Assembly (NCBI RefSeq): GCF_003050835.1
Contig: NZ_QAOJ01000006.1
Location: forward strand, 248,001 to 312,000
Length of the DNA: 64,000 nt
Source: Pseudomonas sp. GV071
GTDB taxonomy: Bacteria > Pseudomonadota > Gammaproteobacteria > Pseudomonadales > Pseudomonadaceae
Reading direction: 5' to 3'
Below are positions 28,968 to 38,248 of the stretch, in pieces. A program made the position numbers and the translations under genes. The notes below the pieces were generated by a model. It saw only the letters and a list, made by a program, of their open reading frames with translations. It was not told the origin of the DNA and made no database searches. Positions within the stretch are counted from its first letter, which is position 1, and the number at the start of each line of letters is the position of its first letter.

Positions 28968-30119
28968 ATGACTGATGACAAACACCGACACACGCTGCTC
29001 GTGGTGGATGACGGCCCCGAGAACCTGCGTTTGATGCACGAGTTGCTGCACCGCGATTACCAGCTGCGGGTGGCGTCCAGCGGCGCCAATGCATTGGCGA
29101 TTGCCCAGCGTACGGCGCCCGACCTCATCCTGCTGGACGTGATGATGCCGGACATGGACGGCTACGAGGTGTGCCGCCGCCTGCAGGCCAACCCACTGAC
29201 CCGCGACGTGCCGGTGCTGTTTCTCACCGCTAAACAGCAGGCCGAGGATCAGCAGTACGGCCTCGACCTGGGCGCTGTCGATTACCTCAGCAAGCCGCTG
29301 GAGCCCACCGTGCTGCTGGCCCGGGTGCGCAGCCAATTGCGCCTGAAGCTGGCGGCCGACCAACTGCGCCAGCGCAACGCCGACCTCGACCAGGAAGTGG
29401 CGCAGCGCACCAGCGAGCTACAGGCAGTGCACGATGTGACCATTCTGGCCCTGGCCTCGCTGGCCGAAACCCGCGACAACGAGACGGGCAACCACCTGCG
29501 CCGCACGCAAAACTATGTGCGCGCGTTGGCCTACAAACTGCGCGAATTGCCGCGTTTTGCCGCCGTGCTGGACGATGAAAGCATCGAGCTTCTGTACAAG
29601 TCGGCGCCTCTGCACGACATCGGCAAGGTCGGCATTCCCGACCATATCCTGCTCAAACCGGGGCGTTTCGAACCCCACGAATTCGAAGTGATGAAACATC
29701 ACCCACGGCTGGGTTACGCGGCGTTGGTCAAGGCCGAAGAGCTGTTGGGCATGCCCGTGCCGTTTCTGCGCATCGCCAAGGAAATCGCCCTCTATCACCA
29801 CGAAAAATGGGACGGCAGCGGCTACCCCGAGGGCCTCAGCGGCGAAGCGATTCCCCTCAGCGCCCGCTTGATGGCAATTGCCGATGTCTACGACGCGGTG
29901 ATCAGCCGCCGCGTGTACAAACCGGAAATGCCCCACGCCAAGGCCGTGGCGATCATTCGCGAGGGCTGCGGTACTCACTTCGACCCGCAGGTGGTGCAGG
30001 CCTTTCTGAGCCTGGAGCAAGAGTTTCAGGACATCGCCCAGCGTTATGCCGACACCGACGAAACGCTGCAGGCCAAGCAGCAATTGCTCACCACTGCCCA
30101 ACCGCGGTTGAGCGCTTGA
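28968..30119 (+). CDS. HD-GYP response regulator (c-di-GMP phosphodiesterase)
   Basis: 383 residues from MTDDKHRHTL. N-terminal receiver (VVDDGPENLRLM, phospho-acceptor in LILLDVMMPDMDGYE, FLTAK, LSKPLEP), coiled-coil linker (QRNADLDQEVAQRTSELQAV), then a full HD-GYP domain: ETGNHLRRTQ, HDIGKVGIPD, KHHPRLGY, YHHEKWDGSGYPEGL and ADVYDAVISRRVYK. All metal-binding residues and the GYP motif are present, so it should hydrolyse cyclic di-GMP under phosphorylation control. It lowers c-di-GMP and so favours motility or dispersal. Soluble; no TM. Confidence 0.95.
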   Translation: MTDDKHRHTLLVVDDGPENLRLMHELLHRDYQLRVASSGANALAIAQRTAPDLILLDVMMPDMDGYEVCRRLQANPLTRDVPVLFLTAKQQAEDQQYGLDLGAVDYLSKPLEPTVLLARVRSQLRLKLAADQLRQRNADLDQEVAQRTSELQAVHDVTILALASLAETRDNETGNHLRRTQNYVRALAYKLRELPRFAAVLDDESIELLYKSAPLHDIGKVGIPDHILLKPGRFEPHEFEVMKHHPRLGYAALVKAEELLGMPVPFLRIAKEIALYHHEKWDGSGYPEGLSGEAIPLSARLMAIADVYDAVISRRVYKPEMPHAKAVAIIREGCGTHFDPQVVQAFLSLEQEFQDIAQRYADTDETLQAKQQLLTTAQPRLSA

Positions 30120-30152
30120 ACCGCCGCACCCTTTCACTCGGAGCGTTTGCCG

Positions 30153-31715
30153 ATGCTTGACCAGACTGTGTTCCTTGTCGTCGACGATGCCGACTCCATG
30201 CGCAAGATCAATAGCAACCAGCTGAGCCGCTTGGGTGCGCGGCAGATCCTGCTGGCCAACAACGGACTGGAAGCCCTGAGCATCCTCAACAGCCGGCCTG
30301 TCGATGTGATTGTCTCGGACTGGAACATGCCGGTGATGACCGGGCTGGAACTATTGCTCCAGGTGCGCAGTGACAAACGCACGGCGCACCTGCCGTTCAT
30401 GATGATCACCGCCGAATGCGAGCGCGAGCAGATCACCCGGCTGATCGACAGTGGCGTCAGCAGCATCCTGATCAAACCCTACAACCCGCAGAACCTGGCG
30501 CAGCAGCTGGAGCAGGCCATGCGCCACCGGCCGAAATACCAGGCACTGCCGGTGCAGCCGGTTGCAGTGCCGGCGCCTGTACCTGCGGCCAGCAAGCGCC
30601 GGCCCACCTTGCTGGCGGTGGACGACATGCCGGAGAACCTCAGCCTGATCGCCGGGCTGTTCAAGCCCGATTACCGCGTCCGTCTGGCCCAGGATGGGCA
30701 GACCGCACTGGGTATCTGCACCTCGAGTACGCCGCCGGACCTGATTCTGCTGGATGTGATGATGCCGAACATGGATGGCTTCGAGCTGGCCGAACAGCTG
30801 CGCAGCCATCCCCAGGCCAGCCAGATTCCGTTGATCTTTGTCACCGCGATGAACGACCCTCAGGCGCTGCAGCGAGGCTTGGAACTGGGCGCCGTGGACT
30901 TTGTGCACAAGCCGATGGATATGCGCCTGCTGAAGCTGCGGGTCGGCAACCTGCTGCGCCATGTCGAACGGCACCAGCAGGTGCAGGCCGAATGCAACGA
31001 GCTGCTGATGCAGGCGCGCCTGCGCGAGGAGGTCGAGCAGATCACCCGGCACGATCTGAAGGCACCGCTCAGCGGCGTGCTCGGGATTGCCCGCGGCATG
31101 CTCGATGGCGGCAACCTGCTGCCCGGACAGAAACGCATGCTGCGCCTGCTGGAAGACAACGCGCTGCAGGCGATGAACCTGATAAACCTGTCGGCCGCGC
31201 TGTACCGCATCGAAACCGGCAAGTTCGAGCTACAGCCGGTGGCGGTGGATCTGGCCACGATGCTCACCAGCATGATCGAAGCGCTGCGGGTCACCTACCA
31301 GGCCAAGGCACTGGTGATCGAACTGTGTCTGCCGGACTGCGTCGAAGCCCCGGCGGCGCCGGCCTGGGCCGATCCGATGCTGTGTTATTCGCTGCTCAGC
31401 AACCTGCTGAAGAACGCCTGTGAGGCCGCGCCGCAGGGCAGTCGGGTACGGGTGCAGATGGTTGAGGGTGAAGCCATCGGCATCCGCATGGAAAACCAGC
31501 CGGCGGTGCCGGCCGACTTTCGTCCGCGGTTCTTTGAGAAATACAGCAGCCACGGCAAGCAAGGCGGCAGTGGCCTGGGCACCTATTCGGCCAGGCAATT
31601 GGCCAAGGCCCAGGGCGGCGACCTGGAGCTGCACGTCGACGAGCAACAGGACCTCACCTGCCTGCTGCTGGGGCTGCCCTCGGTTGGCGCAGAAGTCACT
31701 ATCGGCTGTAGCTAA
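30153..31715 (+). CDS. REC-REC-HisKA-HATPase hybrid kinase
   Basis: 520 residues from MLDQTVFLVVDD. First receiver (VDDADSMRKIN, VIVSDWNMPVMTGLE, IKPYNPQNL) is CheY-like; second receiver (VDDMPENLSLIAGLF, LILLDVMMPNMDGFE, HKPMDMRLLKLRV); then HisKA (ITRHDLKAPLSGVLGIARGML) and an HATPase (LLSNLLKNACEAAP, FEKYSSHGKQGGSGLGTYSARQLAKAQGG in parts). No TM or sensor domain is seen, so the two receivers control the kinase. It follows the HD-GYP gene by 33 bp. A relay hybrid kinase to REC-REC-kinase to HD-GYP is plausible. Confidence 0.92.
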   Translation: MLDQTVFLVVDDADSMRKINSNQLSRLGARQILLANNGLEALSILNSRPVDVIVSDWNMPVMTGLELLLQVRSDKRTAHLPFMMITAECEREQITRLIDSGVSSILIKPYNPQNLAQQLEQAMRHRPKYQALPVQPVAVPAPVPAASKRRPTLLAVDDMPENLSLIAGLFKPDYRVRLAQDGQTALGICTSSTPPDLILLDVMMPNMDGFELAEQLRSHPQASQIPLIFVTAMNDPQALQRGLELGAVDFVHKPMDMRLLKLRVGNLLRHVERHQQVQAECNELLMQARLREEVEQITRHDLKAPLSGVLGIARGMLDGGNLLPGQKRMLRLLEDNALQAMNLINLSAALYRIETGKFELQPVAVDLATMLTSMIEALRVTYQAKALVIELCLPDCVEAPAAPAWADPMLCYSLLSNLLKNACEAAPQGSRVRVQMVEGEAIGIRMENQPAVPADFRPRFFEKYSSHGKQGGSGLGTYSARQLAKAQGGDLELHVDEQQDLTCLLLGLPSVGAEVTIGCS

Positions 31716-31749
31716 CGTGCAGACTCAGGCGCCAGGCCGGGTCTGCACG
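31716..31749. terminator. hairpin between convergent genes
   Basis: CGTGCAGAC (31716-31724) and GTCTGCACG (31741-31749) are perfect 9-bp arms around a GC-rich loop. They lie exactly at the meeting point of two convergent genes. There is no T-run, so intrinsic termination is uncertain. Confidence 0.35.
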
Positions 31750-32225
31750 CAGAGCAAGACCGCCCCCAGCCCGTTGTCGATCATCAGGCTGCCGCTCGCC
31801 AACTGGCGCAGGCGGTAGCGAATGTGCAGGTCCTTGTTGAAAACAAACAGCCCCAAGCCGCTGAGTTGATCCGCCTCGAGGTTGTCGGTTGCGCTCTTGC
31901 CGCTGTGCAACACCTGAATCAGCAGGCGCTGGTCCGCAAGCTGCTGACTGAAGCGGGCGGCCCGATGCAGATAGCCCACCGGCGGGTTCTGGCTGGCGCT
32001 CAACAGGCGCGAGTTGACCTTGTAATCACCCTCCCCCTCGGCACGCAGATCCAGGTCGTACTGACTCAGCAGCCATTGCGTGCCGCCTTCACGGGAAAAC
32101 GCCTGGGCGATACGACCACTGCATTGCAGATCGAGGGCGGGAGAGCCATTGAACCAGAACCCGGCAGCCAGACTGAGGGCGCTGATCAGTAGAAAGAGAC
32201 CAAAGGACAGTCGGCGGCTATTCAT
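31725..32225 (-). CDS. FidL-like membrane protein (partner of the CadC/ToxR-like regulator)
   Basis: 166 residues from MNSRRLSFGL. One N-terminal TM (LFLLISALSLAAGFWF) and a periplasmic domain with the FidL-type opening (LDLQCSGRIAQAF) and a C-terminal DNGLGAVLLC. FidL/ToxS-like proteins bind the periplasmic part of a membrane-bound winged-helix regulator and stabilise or tune it. The start lies within the last codons of the regulator gene (8-bp overlap), matching the grvA-fidL/toxR-toxS arrangement. Confidence 0.72.
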   Translation of the reverse strand: MNSRRLSFGLFLLISALSLAAGFWFNGSPALDLQCSGRIAQAFSREGGTQWLLSQYDLDLRAEGEGDYKVNSRLLSASQNPPVGYLHRAARFSQQLADQRLLIQVLHSGKSATDNLEADQLSGLGLFVFNKDLHIRYRLRQLASGSLMIDNGLGAVLLCVQTRPGA

Positions 32226-32988
32226 TGAGCTGCATCCCCACACATTGGCTATCGGCGTGCTGCAGGGTGCCGTGGCACAACAGACTCAAGCTGCGGTAGC
32301 GATCAGCCAGGCGGTACAAATGCAGATCGGATGGCGCCATGCCGAGGCTCTGCGCCAATTGCCGCGCTTTCTCCAGCAGGTACGCGGTGTCGGGTTGCAG
32401 CGCGCTGGTCGGCATGGCTTCGACATGCACGGTGATGCCGCCGAACTGCTCGGCGTGGCGCTCGACAAAGGGCCGGGTGGGCAAGGCCACCGGGTTCAGC
32501 AGGCCCGGCAATAGAAACAGCGCAACCCAGCAGCCAAGAGCGCCCAGCGCCAAAGGCAACTGGGTGATCCAGCGCTGGCGTGGAGGGCTTTCAGGGGTTT
32601 TCGGCTGCTCCGGCATCGGCGCAATAGGCACTATGGCGAGCGAGGGCGCAGCGAGGTCCAGCAGTTCCACCGGCTGGGTAATCTTGTAACCGATTCGGGG
32701 CACCGTGAGGATCAGCTCATGGCCCGGCTGCAGGCTCTCCAGGGTCACGCGCAACTGGCGTATCACCTGCGCCAGGCTGTTGTCGGAAACCTCCAGACCG
32801 AAGCTGCCCCAGGCGCCGGTCAGCAACTCGCGTTTACTCACGATCTGCCCGTTGGCCTCCAGCAGTTGGGTCAGACAGCGGCTGGCGATGGCACCGATGC
32901 GCTGCACATCGTCGGGCGCTGTGGCGGCGTACAGCACGAAGGTTTCGTTGTCGAAATGAACCTGCTGATTGATCACGAAGATGCTCAT
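32218..32988 (-). CDS. membrane-anchored winged-helix regulator (CadC/ToxR-like)
   Basis: 256 residues. N-terminal OmpR-type wHTH (ASRCLTQLLEANGQIVSKRELL, NSLAQVIRQLRVTLE, ILTVPRIGYKI), a proline-rich linker, one TM (LPLALGALGCWVALFLLPGLL in parts) and a small periplasmic domain with two cysteines (SLLCHGTLQHADSQCVGM). There is no receiver domain, so signal reception is in the membrane or periplasm as in CadC or ToxR. Its ATG overlaps the TAA of the antiporter gene (TAATG), so the transporter and regulator are co-translated, recalling LysP-CadC co-sensing. Confidence 0.88.
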   Translation of the reverse strand: MSIFVINQQVHFDNETFVLYAATAPDDVQRIGAIASRCLTQLLEANGQIVSKRELLTGAWGSFGLEVSDNSLAQVIRQLRVTLESLQPGHELILTVPRIGYKITQPVELLDLAAPSLAIVPIAPMPEQPKTPESPPRQRWITQLPLALGALGCWVALFLLPGLLNPVALPTRPFVERHAEQFGGITVHVEAMPTSALQPDTAYLLEKARQLAQSLGMAPSDLHLYRLADRYRSLSLLCHGTLQHADSQCVGMQLNE

Positions 32989-34415
32989 TACAGCGCCAAC
33001 CTGCCGCTGTACAAGCCATAGGCCGCGAGCGCTGCGGCGATGATCACGCAGGCGAAAATGCCCTTCTCGACGTGCGTGAACAACGGCTCACCCTGCTCAT
33101 GCTTGGCCTTGGCAAACAGCAGCACGCCAGGCGCATACAGCAAGGCCGAGAGCAGCAGGTATTTGACCCCGCCGGCATACAACAGCCACACCGCGTAGCC
33201 CAGGGAGATCGCGCTCACCACCAGGTCTTTGCGCCGCTCCAGGCTGCTCTGTTCATAGGTTTCGCCGCGCAGGCCGAGCAGCAGCGCATAGGCCGCGGAC
33301 CACAGGTACGGCACCATGATCATCGACGAGGCGAGGTAGATCAGGCTGGTGTAGGTGCCGGCGGAAAACAGGGTGATCAGCAGGAACAGCTGGATCATGC
33401 CATTGGTCAGCCACAGCGCATTGGCCGGCACGTGGTTGGCGTTCTCCTTTTTCAGGAACGCCGGCATGGTGTTGTCCTTGGCGGTGGCAAACAGAATTTC
33501 CGCGCACAGCAGCGCCCACGACAACAACGCGCCCAGCAGCGAAACGGCCAGCCCGATACTGATAAACAACGCGCCCCACGGCCCCACTACCCGCTCCAGC
33601 ACCACCGCCAGCGACGGGTTTTGCAGGGCGGCCAGTTCCGGTTGGCTCATGATCCCCAGCGACAGCAGGTTGACCAGCACCAGCAGCGCCAGCACGCCAA
33701 GAAAACCCAGCACCGTCGCCCGCCCGACGTCGGCACGTTTTTCGGCCCGGGCCGAGTACACACTGGCGCCTTCGATGCCGATAAACACAAACACCGTCAC
33801 CATCATCATGTTGCGGACCTGGTCCATCACACTGGTGAAGTTCGGGTTGCTGCGGCCCCAGATATCGCGGGTGAAAATATCCGCGTCAAAGGCGACCAGC
33901 GTGATGGCAATAAAAGTCAGCAGCGGCACCACCTTGGCCACGGTGGTCAGCTGGTTGATAAAGGTCGCCTCCTTGATACCGCGCAGCACCAGGAAGTGCA
34001 CCGACCACAACAGCACGGACGCGCAGCCGATGGCGAGGGGCGTGTTGCCCTGACCGAACTGCGGAAAGAAGTAACCGAGGGTGCTGAACAACAACACGAA
34101 GTAGCCGACGTTGCCCAACCAGGCGCTGATCCAATACCCCCACGCCGACGAAAAGCCCATGTAGTCGCCAAACCCGGCCTTGGCGTAGGCGTACACCCCT
34201 GAGTTGAGTTCCGGCTTGCGGTTGGCCAGGGTCTGAAATACCAGGGCCAGGGTCAGCATGCCCACCGCGGTGATCGACCAGCCGATGAGCACCGCGCCGA
34301 CTTCGGCACGTTCAGCCATGTTCTGCGGCAGCGAAAATATCCCGCCACCAATCATCGACCCCACCACCAGCGCCACCAGGGCGCTCAATCGAAGCTTTTG
34401 CGTCGGTTCGGACAT
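32988..34415 (-). CDS. basic amino acid/polyamine antiporter, APA family (ArcD-like)
   Basis: 475 residues, about 12 TM helices. APC-superfamily TM1 motif GSMIGGGIFSLPQNMA and TM6 motif FVFIGIEGASVYSARAEKR (YdgI/ArcD type). Members exchange arginine for ornithine, or lysine for cadaverine, at the inner membrane. No arginine deiminase or decarboxylase gene is nearby, so the substrate is open. It is first in a three-gene overlapping unit with the membrane regulator and FidL-like partner. Confidence 0.88.
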   Translation of the reverse strand: MSEPTQKLRLSALVALVVGSMIGGGIFSLPQNMAERAEVGAVLIGWSITAVGMLTLALVFQTLANRKPELNSGVYAYAKAGFGDYMGFSSAWGYWISAWLGNVGYFVLLFSTLGYFFPQFGQGNTPLAIGCASVLLWSVHFLVLRGIKEATFINQLTTVAKVVPLLTFIAITLVAFDADIFTRDIWGRSNPNFTSVMDQVRNMMMVTVFVFIGIEGASVYSARAEKRADVGRATVLGFLGVLALLVLVNLLSLGIMSQPELAALQNPSLAVVLERVVGPWGALFISIGLAVSLLGALLSWALLCAEILFATAKDNTMPAFLKKENANHVPANALWLTNGMIQLFLLITLFSAGTYTSLIYLASSMIMVPYLWSAAYALLLGLRGETYEQSSLERRKDLVVSAISLGYAVWLLYAGGVKYLLLSALLYAPGVLLFAKAKHEQGEPLFTHVEKGIFACVIIAAALAAYGLYSGRLAL

Positions 34416-34547
34416 TGCCTGTCTCTATTACCCCGCGCAGCCTCGGGATGAGTGCTGCGCCTCCCTGCTTTAACCAAGCACACAAAGTCCCAGCGTGCCG
34501 AAAATCTGCCGTGCGTCAGCGTATTCGGCCGGACTGCCACGTTCCCA

Positions 34548-35450
34548 TTATTGGCTGGCGGCGGCGTCCTGCGCGTCACTCACTACCTGCCAACTGCTGT
34601 CAGGGTCGAAACGCGGCATGGCCAAGGCCTGCTTGGCGCCGTCGGGGCCCAAGTCTTTTTCGAACACCTGGCCATCGTGGCTGATCATGAAACTCATCAC
34701 CCCGCTGTCGCCGTAAGTCACCGGCCAGGCCACCAGGGCAAAACCACGGCTCATGTTGTTGCCCAGCAGATAGTCGTAGGCGCCGCCGGGCGCCGAAGCC
34801 CCCTGGGCGGTCAGGATGCGGTAGTGGTAGCCGTGCCAGCCGCCGTTGGGAAGCCCGTCGACGAATAGCGCGCCCAGGGGACTGTCCGGTTCCCCCTCCT
34901 GCTCGGGCCAGTACAGGCCATCGTGCTGCCCCGCGCTGCTAACGAACGTCTGCGCGTATTCGAGGACCCCATCACCGTCGCGGTCGACCTCGGCGTAGTC
35001 CATCTGCGCGTCGTGGTAGGCGCGCACCGCCTGCAAGGTGGCCTCTTCGTTGCGGCCGATACGGCGCTCGCGAATCAGCGGCACGCCGGCTTTGGCGTCG
35101 AAGCCCCAGCCCTGCTTGCCGTGCACCAGCGGCAGCGGCAATTCCCAGCCCTGCTCGCCCACCGTCAGCAACGAGTAGCCCTCGGCCTGGCTGCGTATTT
35201 CGTGCTTTTGCCGGTACAGCGTGAGGAAGGCTTCGACGTCTTCACGCTCCACGCCCACCAGCGGGACATAACGCCGCCAGTCGTCACCCAGCAGGGCGGA
35301 CAGGCGTTTTTCATCGGCTTGTGTCGTCCCCAAGGCGGCGACAAACGCGTCGGCGGCGGCCTGGGGATTCTGGAAGTGTTGCTGGGCGTGCACGACCGAA
35401 GCCGGCAGCACCAGCACGGTCATCAGCGCAAAGCGCATCACTGCATTCAT
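34548..35450 (-). CDS. DUF2950 family secreted protein
   Basis: 300 residues from MNAVMRFALM (AGGAG 7 nt upstream). Signal peptide ends VVHAQ. DUF2950 body: FQNPQAAADAFVAAL, EAFLTLYRQKHEI, AYHDAQMDYAEVDRDGDGVLEYAQ in parts, GLYWPEQEGEP and GGWHGYHYRIL. A calcium-type DxDxDG loop (DRDGDGVLEYA) is visible. Function unknown; it is almost always beside a DUF3300 gene, as here (14 bp apart). Confidence 0.92.
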   Translation of the reverse strand: MNAVMRFALMTVLVLPASVVHAQQHFQNPQAAADAFVAALGTTQADEKRLSALLGDDWRRYVPLVGVEREDVEAFLTLYRQKHEIRSQAEGYSLLTVGEQGWELPLPLVHGKQGWGFDAKAGVPLIRERRIGRNEEATLQAVRAYHDAQMDYAEVDRDGDGVLEYAQTFVSSAGQHDGLYWPEQEGEPDSPLGALFVDGLPNGGWHGYHYRILTAQGASAPGGAYDYLLGNNMSRGFALVAWPVTYGDSGVMSFMISHDGQVFEKDLGPDGAKQALAMPRFDPDSSWQVVSDAQDAAASQ

Positions 35451-35464
35451 GGCCAAGCTCCTTG

Positions 35465-36751
35465 TCAGCGCCGCCGGGCGCCACCGCGGTTAGAGGACGC
35501 CGCCGGGCGACTGACAGCCTGCCCGCCGGAACGCGCCGACTGCGGCCGCCGGGCCGCCGCCTGGCTGGCTTGCCCGCGTTGCTGGTTGGCGCGCTCGCGA
35601 TCCGGCGCACGTGCCCCGGCGAACGCGTTGTCGCGGGTGCTGCGGGACGCCGCGCGCGGTTGTTCACGGGGTTGTTCGCGGCGTTGGCTGTGGTCGGTGG
35701 TGCGCATGTTGCGATCCGCTGCCTGAGCGCGTTCACGCGCCTGTTTGTTCGTGCTGGCCGGGCTGTCGAAACCCCGTTTTTCGAGGCTCTGGCGCGCACG
35801 GTCGCGCTCGGCGGCCGTGTCACGACCGCGCAGGGCTTCGCGTTGGTCGCCATTGGCCAGACGCTGGCCATACTGCTCGCGGCTGGTGCGGTCACGGTAG
35901 GGCACACCGTCGCGGTGGGTCGGGTTGTGCTTCCAGGTTTTGTCCTGGACGTTCAGTTGGCGGTTGTCGTTGATGGTGTTGTAGCGGTTGACGTCGATAT
36001 CGATGTCGCCGTTGTCCCAATTGCAGTCACCCCATATCGAGTCGATAACCGCCACGCCAACGGCAAAACCGATACCGGCCGCCACGGCGCTGCCCAGGTA
36101 ATAGCCAGGGGGCGGCGGGTAATACACCGGCGGATAGGTGGGGTACGGCCAGGTGCCATAGACCACTGTGGGGTTGTAGCTGGGCACGTAGATCACCTGC
36201 GGGTCGGCCGACTCGATGATGATGGTCTGCGTGCTGGATGAGGTGGCGGTGGTCGCCGGCTTTTCGCTGACTTTCTGTTTGTCGTTGGAGCTGAGGTTGC
36301 CGGCCTCCTTGGCCTGGCGGCGCAGGCGCTGCACCGAGTCCATCACCGCGTCAGGCTTGGCTAGGAAGGCATCGCCAACCCGCTGCACCCAGGCAGGGTC
36401 CTGGCCGAGGGTGACCAGCACCGCCGGGAATGCCACCAGCGATTGCACGCTGGGATCCCACGGTTGGCTGGCCACCTGGCGCACCGCATCGTCCCCCGTA
36501 GCCTTTGGATTGGCCTTGGACCAGGCGGCGGCATCGGCGACATCACCGGGATAGGTGGCCGCCATCAGCACCTGCGCCAACAGGGCGTCCGGGTACAGGG
36601 CCAGGGGGGCGAGCATCTGATCCAGCTCTTCCACGCTGAACACCTGCTCTGTGGCAGCTGGAGCGGCGGGCTCGGCGGCCCGGATCGCGAACGGCACGGC
36701 GGTCAATATGAGCAGTAACGACCACATCGGGATGCCGCGAAGAACATGCAT
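35465..36751 (-). CDS. DUF3300 family secreted protein
   Basis: 428 residues with a signal peptide (WSLLLILTAVPFAIRAAE). The DUF3300 domain covers about 40-260: LDQMLAPLALYPDALLAQVL, ATYPGDVADAAAW, WDPSVQSLVAFPAVL, YVPSYNPTVVYGTWPYP and a Gly/Ala membrane-like stretch (YYLGSAVAAGIGFAVGVAVI). The C-terminal 150 residues are low-complexity, Arg/Gln/Ala-rich and probably disordered. It forms an operon with the DUF2950 gene. The role is envelope-related but unknown. Confidence 0.9.
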   Translation of the reverse strand: MHVLRGIPMWSLLLILTAVPFAIRAAEPAAPAATEQVFSVEELDQMLAPLALYPDALLAQVLMAATYPGDVADAAAWSKANPKATGDDAVRQVASQPWDPSVQSLVAFPAVLVTLGQDPAWVQRVGDAFLAKPDAVMDSVQRLRRQAKEAGNLSSNDKQKVSEKPATTATSSSTQTIIIESADPQVIYVPSYNPTVVYGTWPYPTYPPVYYPPPPGYYLGSAVAAGIGFAVGVAVIDSIWGDCNWDNGDIDIDVNRYNTINDNRQLNVQDKTWKHNPTHRDGVPYRDRTSREQYGQRLANGDQREALRGRDTAAERDRARQSLEKRGFDSPASTNKQARERAQAADRNMRTTDHSQRREQPREQPRAASRSTRDNAFAGARAPDRERANQQRGQASQAAARRPQSARSGGQAVSRPAASSNRGGARRR

Positions 36752-37097
36752 GACGATTCTCCTGTGTCATACAGCTGGGTCGGTGAGGCGTGTTGAACCT
36801 GTGGTACGCACAACGCCCCCTGCCTGTTCCAGTCAGGGCGGCGATGAATGAATTGAGCTACGGGCTAGATCGGTCTAGCACAGCATTGCTTACCGTGCAG
36901 AAATTCGCAGGTGCGGCAGAATTCAGCGCTGCAGGAGCGGACGGGGCCCGTTTCGTTCAGTGTGCGAAATCGCCAACAAACATCCGTCCGTAAACGCTCG
37001 AATCAACCCATTTCATAACTTCATTGGCCCATCTGCCTACCCTCGGCAAATCAGCGTCTATGCTGCCTGCATGCCACGAACAGCAAGGAGCTAGGCG
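36752..37097. other. divergent promoter region
   Basis: 346 bp between the DUF3300 gene and the AI-2E operon. It has one ATTTCATAACTT match (37010-37021) to the array at 25079, with a weak AATCA unit 10 bp before it, but no full phased series. AAGGAG precedes the ATG at 37098. No coding sequence is supported. Confidence 0.45.
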
Positions 37098-38243
37098 ATG
37101 TTAGGTTCAAACATTTCCGCAAGGGCGCTATCCGGTGGTTTGCTCGATGTGTTGATTCGCGCCGGACTGATCACGGTACTGGTGCTGTTCTGCTTCCAGA
37201 TCTTTCAACCGTTCCTCAATCTGATGCTCTGGGCCATGATCCTGGCCATCACGATGTACCCGCTGCACACCCTGCTCAAGCGCAAACTGGGCAACAAGGA
37301 TGGCCGCACCGCGACCCTGATCGTGGTCGTCGCCCTGGCCTTGCTGATGGTGCCGATCTACCTGCTGGGCACCTCGATCAGTGAATCGGTCAACGGCACG
37401 CTGGAAATACTCAAGTCCGACAGCGTGGCCATTCCGCTGCCAAACGAAAAAATCGCCACCCTGCCGCTCATTGGCAAACCGCTCTACGCCTTCTGGTATC
37501 AGTCAGCGACTGACATGAGCAGCGTGCTGATGAAGCTGATGCCGTACATCAAAACCGTCGGTTTGACCCTGCTGGGCAAGATGGCCGGGGTTGGCGTGGG
37601 CTTTCTGTTGTTTATCGGCGCGCTGATCATTGCCGGTGTGCTGATGGCCTACGGCGACAACGGTGAACGCAGCGCCATTGCCATCGCCACCCGCCTTTCC
37701 GGCCCTGAGCGCGGCCGGCGGATTGCTACTCTGTGCACCGCGACCATCCGCGCGGTCGCCCAGGGTGTGGTGGGTATCGCCTTTATCCAGATGCTGCTGG
37801 TGGGGGTCGGCTTCGTGCTCATGGGGGTGCCCGGTGCTGGGCTGCTGGCCATGGTCGCGCTGTTGATGGGGATCATGCAGTTGCCGGTGATTCTGGTGAC
37901 GATACCGGTAATCGCCTATGTCTTTGCCACTGACGGCACCACGCTCGGCACCGTGGTGTTCTGCATCTACAGCCTGATTGCCGGCATGTCCGACAACATC
38001 CTCAAGCCCTTGATGCTGGGCCGCGGCGTCGATGTGCCGATGCCGGTGATTCTGATTGGCGCCCTGGGCGGGATGGTCAGCGGCGGCTTCATCGGCCTGT
38101 TCATTGGCCCGGTGATGCTGGCGGTCGCCTATCAACTGTTCTGGCAATGGGTCGACGACCAACCGCACATCGAAGTCCTCGATGAACTACTGAGCGATGA
38201 ACAACCGCGCCGTGAGGCCGCGAACCAACTCCCGCCGGTCTGA
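37098..38243 (+). CDS. AI-2E family transporter (PerM-like)
   Basis: 381 residues, 7-8 TM helices. AI-2E/PerM family features: FQPFLNLMLWAMILAITMYPL in parts, TLIVVVALALLMVPIYLL, FIQMLLVGVGFVLMGVPGAG, GTVVFCIYSLIAGMSDNILKPLML and GLFIGPVMLAVAYQLF. Despite the name, most members are not proven autoinducer transporters; some are Na+/H+ antiporters. It opens a five-gene operon and is followed after 5 bp by the outer-membrane efflux protein. Confidence 0.9.
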   Translation: MLGSNISARALSGGLLDVLIRAGLITVLVLFCFQIFQPFLNLMLWAMILAITMYPLHTLLKRKLGNKDGRTATLIVVVALALLMVPIYLLGTSISESVNGTLEILKSDSVAIPLPNEKIATLPLIGKPLYAFWYQSATDMSSVLMKLMPYIKTVGLTLLGKMAGVGVGFLLFIGALIIAGVLMAYGDNGERSAIAIATRLSGPERGRRIATLCTATIRAVAQGVVGIAFIQMLLVGVGFVLMGVPGAGLLAMVALLMGIMQLPVILVTIPVIAYVFATDGTTLGTVVFCIYSLIAGMSDNILKPLMLGRGVDVPMPVILIGALGGMVSGGFIGLFIGPVMLAVAYQLFWQWVDDQPHIEVLDELLSDEQPRREAANQLPPV

Positions 38244-38248
38244 GGCGC

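Noticed and set aside
33072..34202. 376-codon plus-strand ORF
   Set aside because: Antisense shadow of the antiporter gene; composition dominated by Gln/His/Arg.
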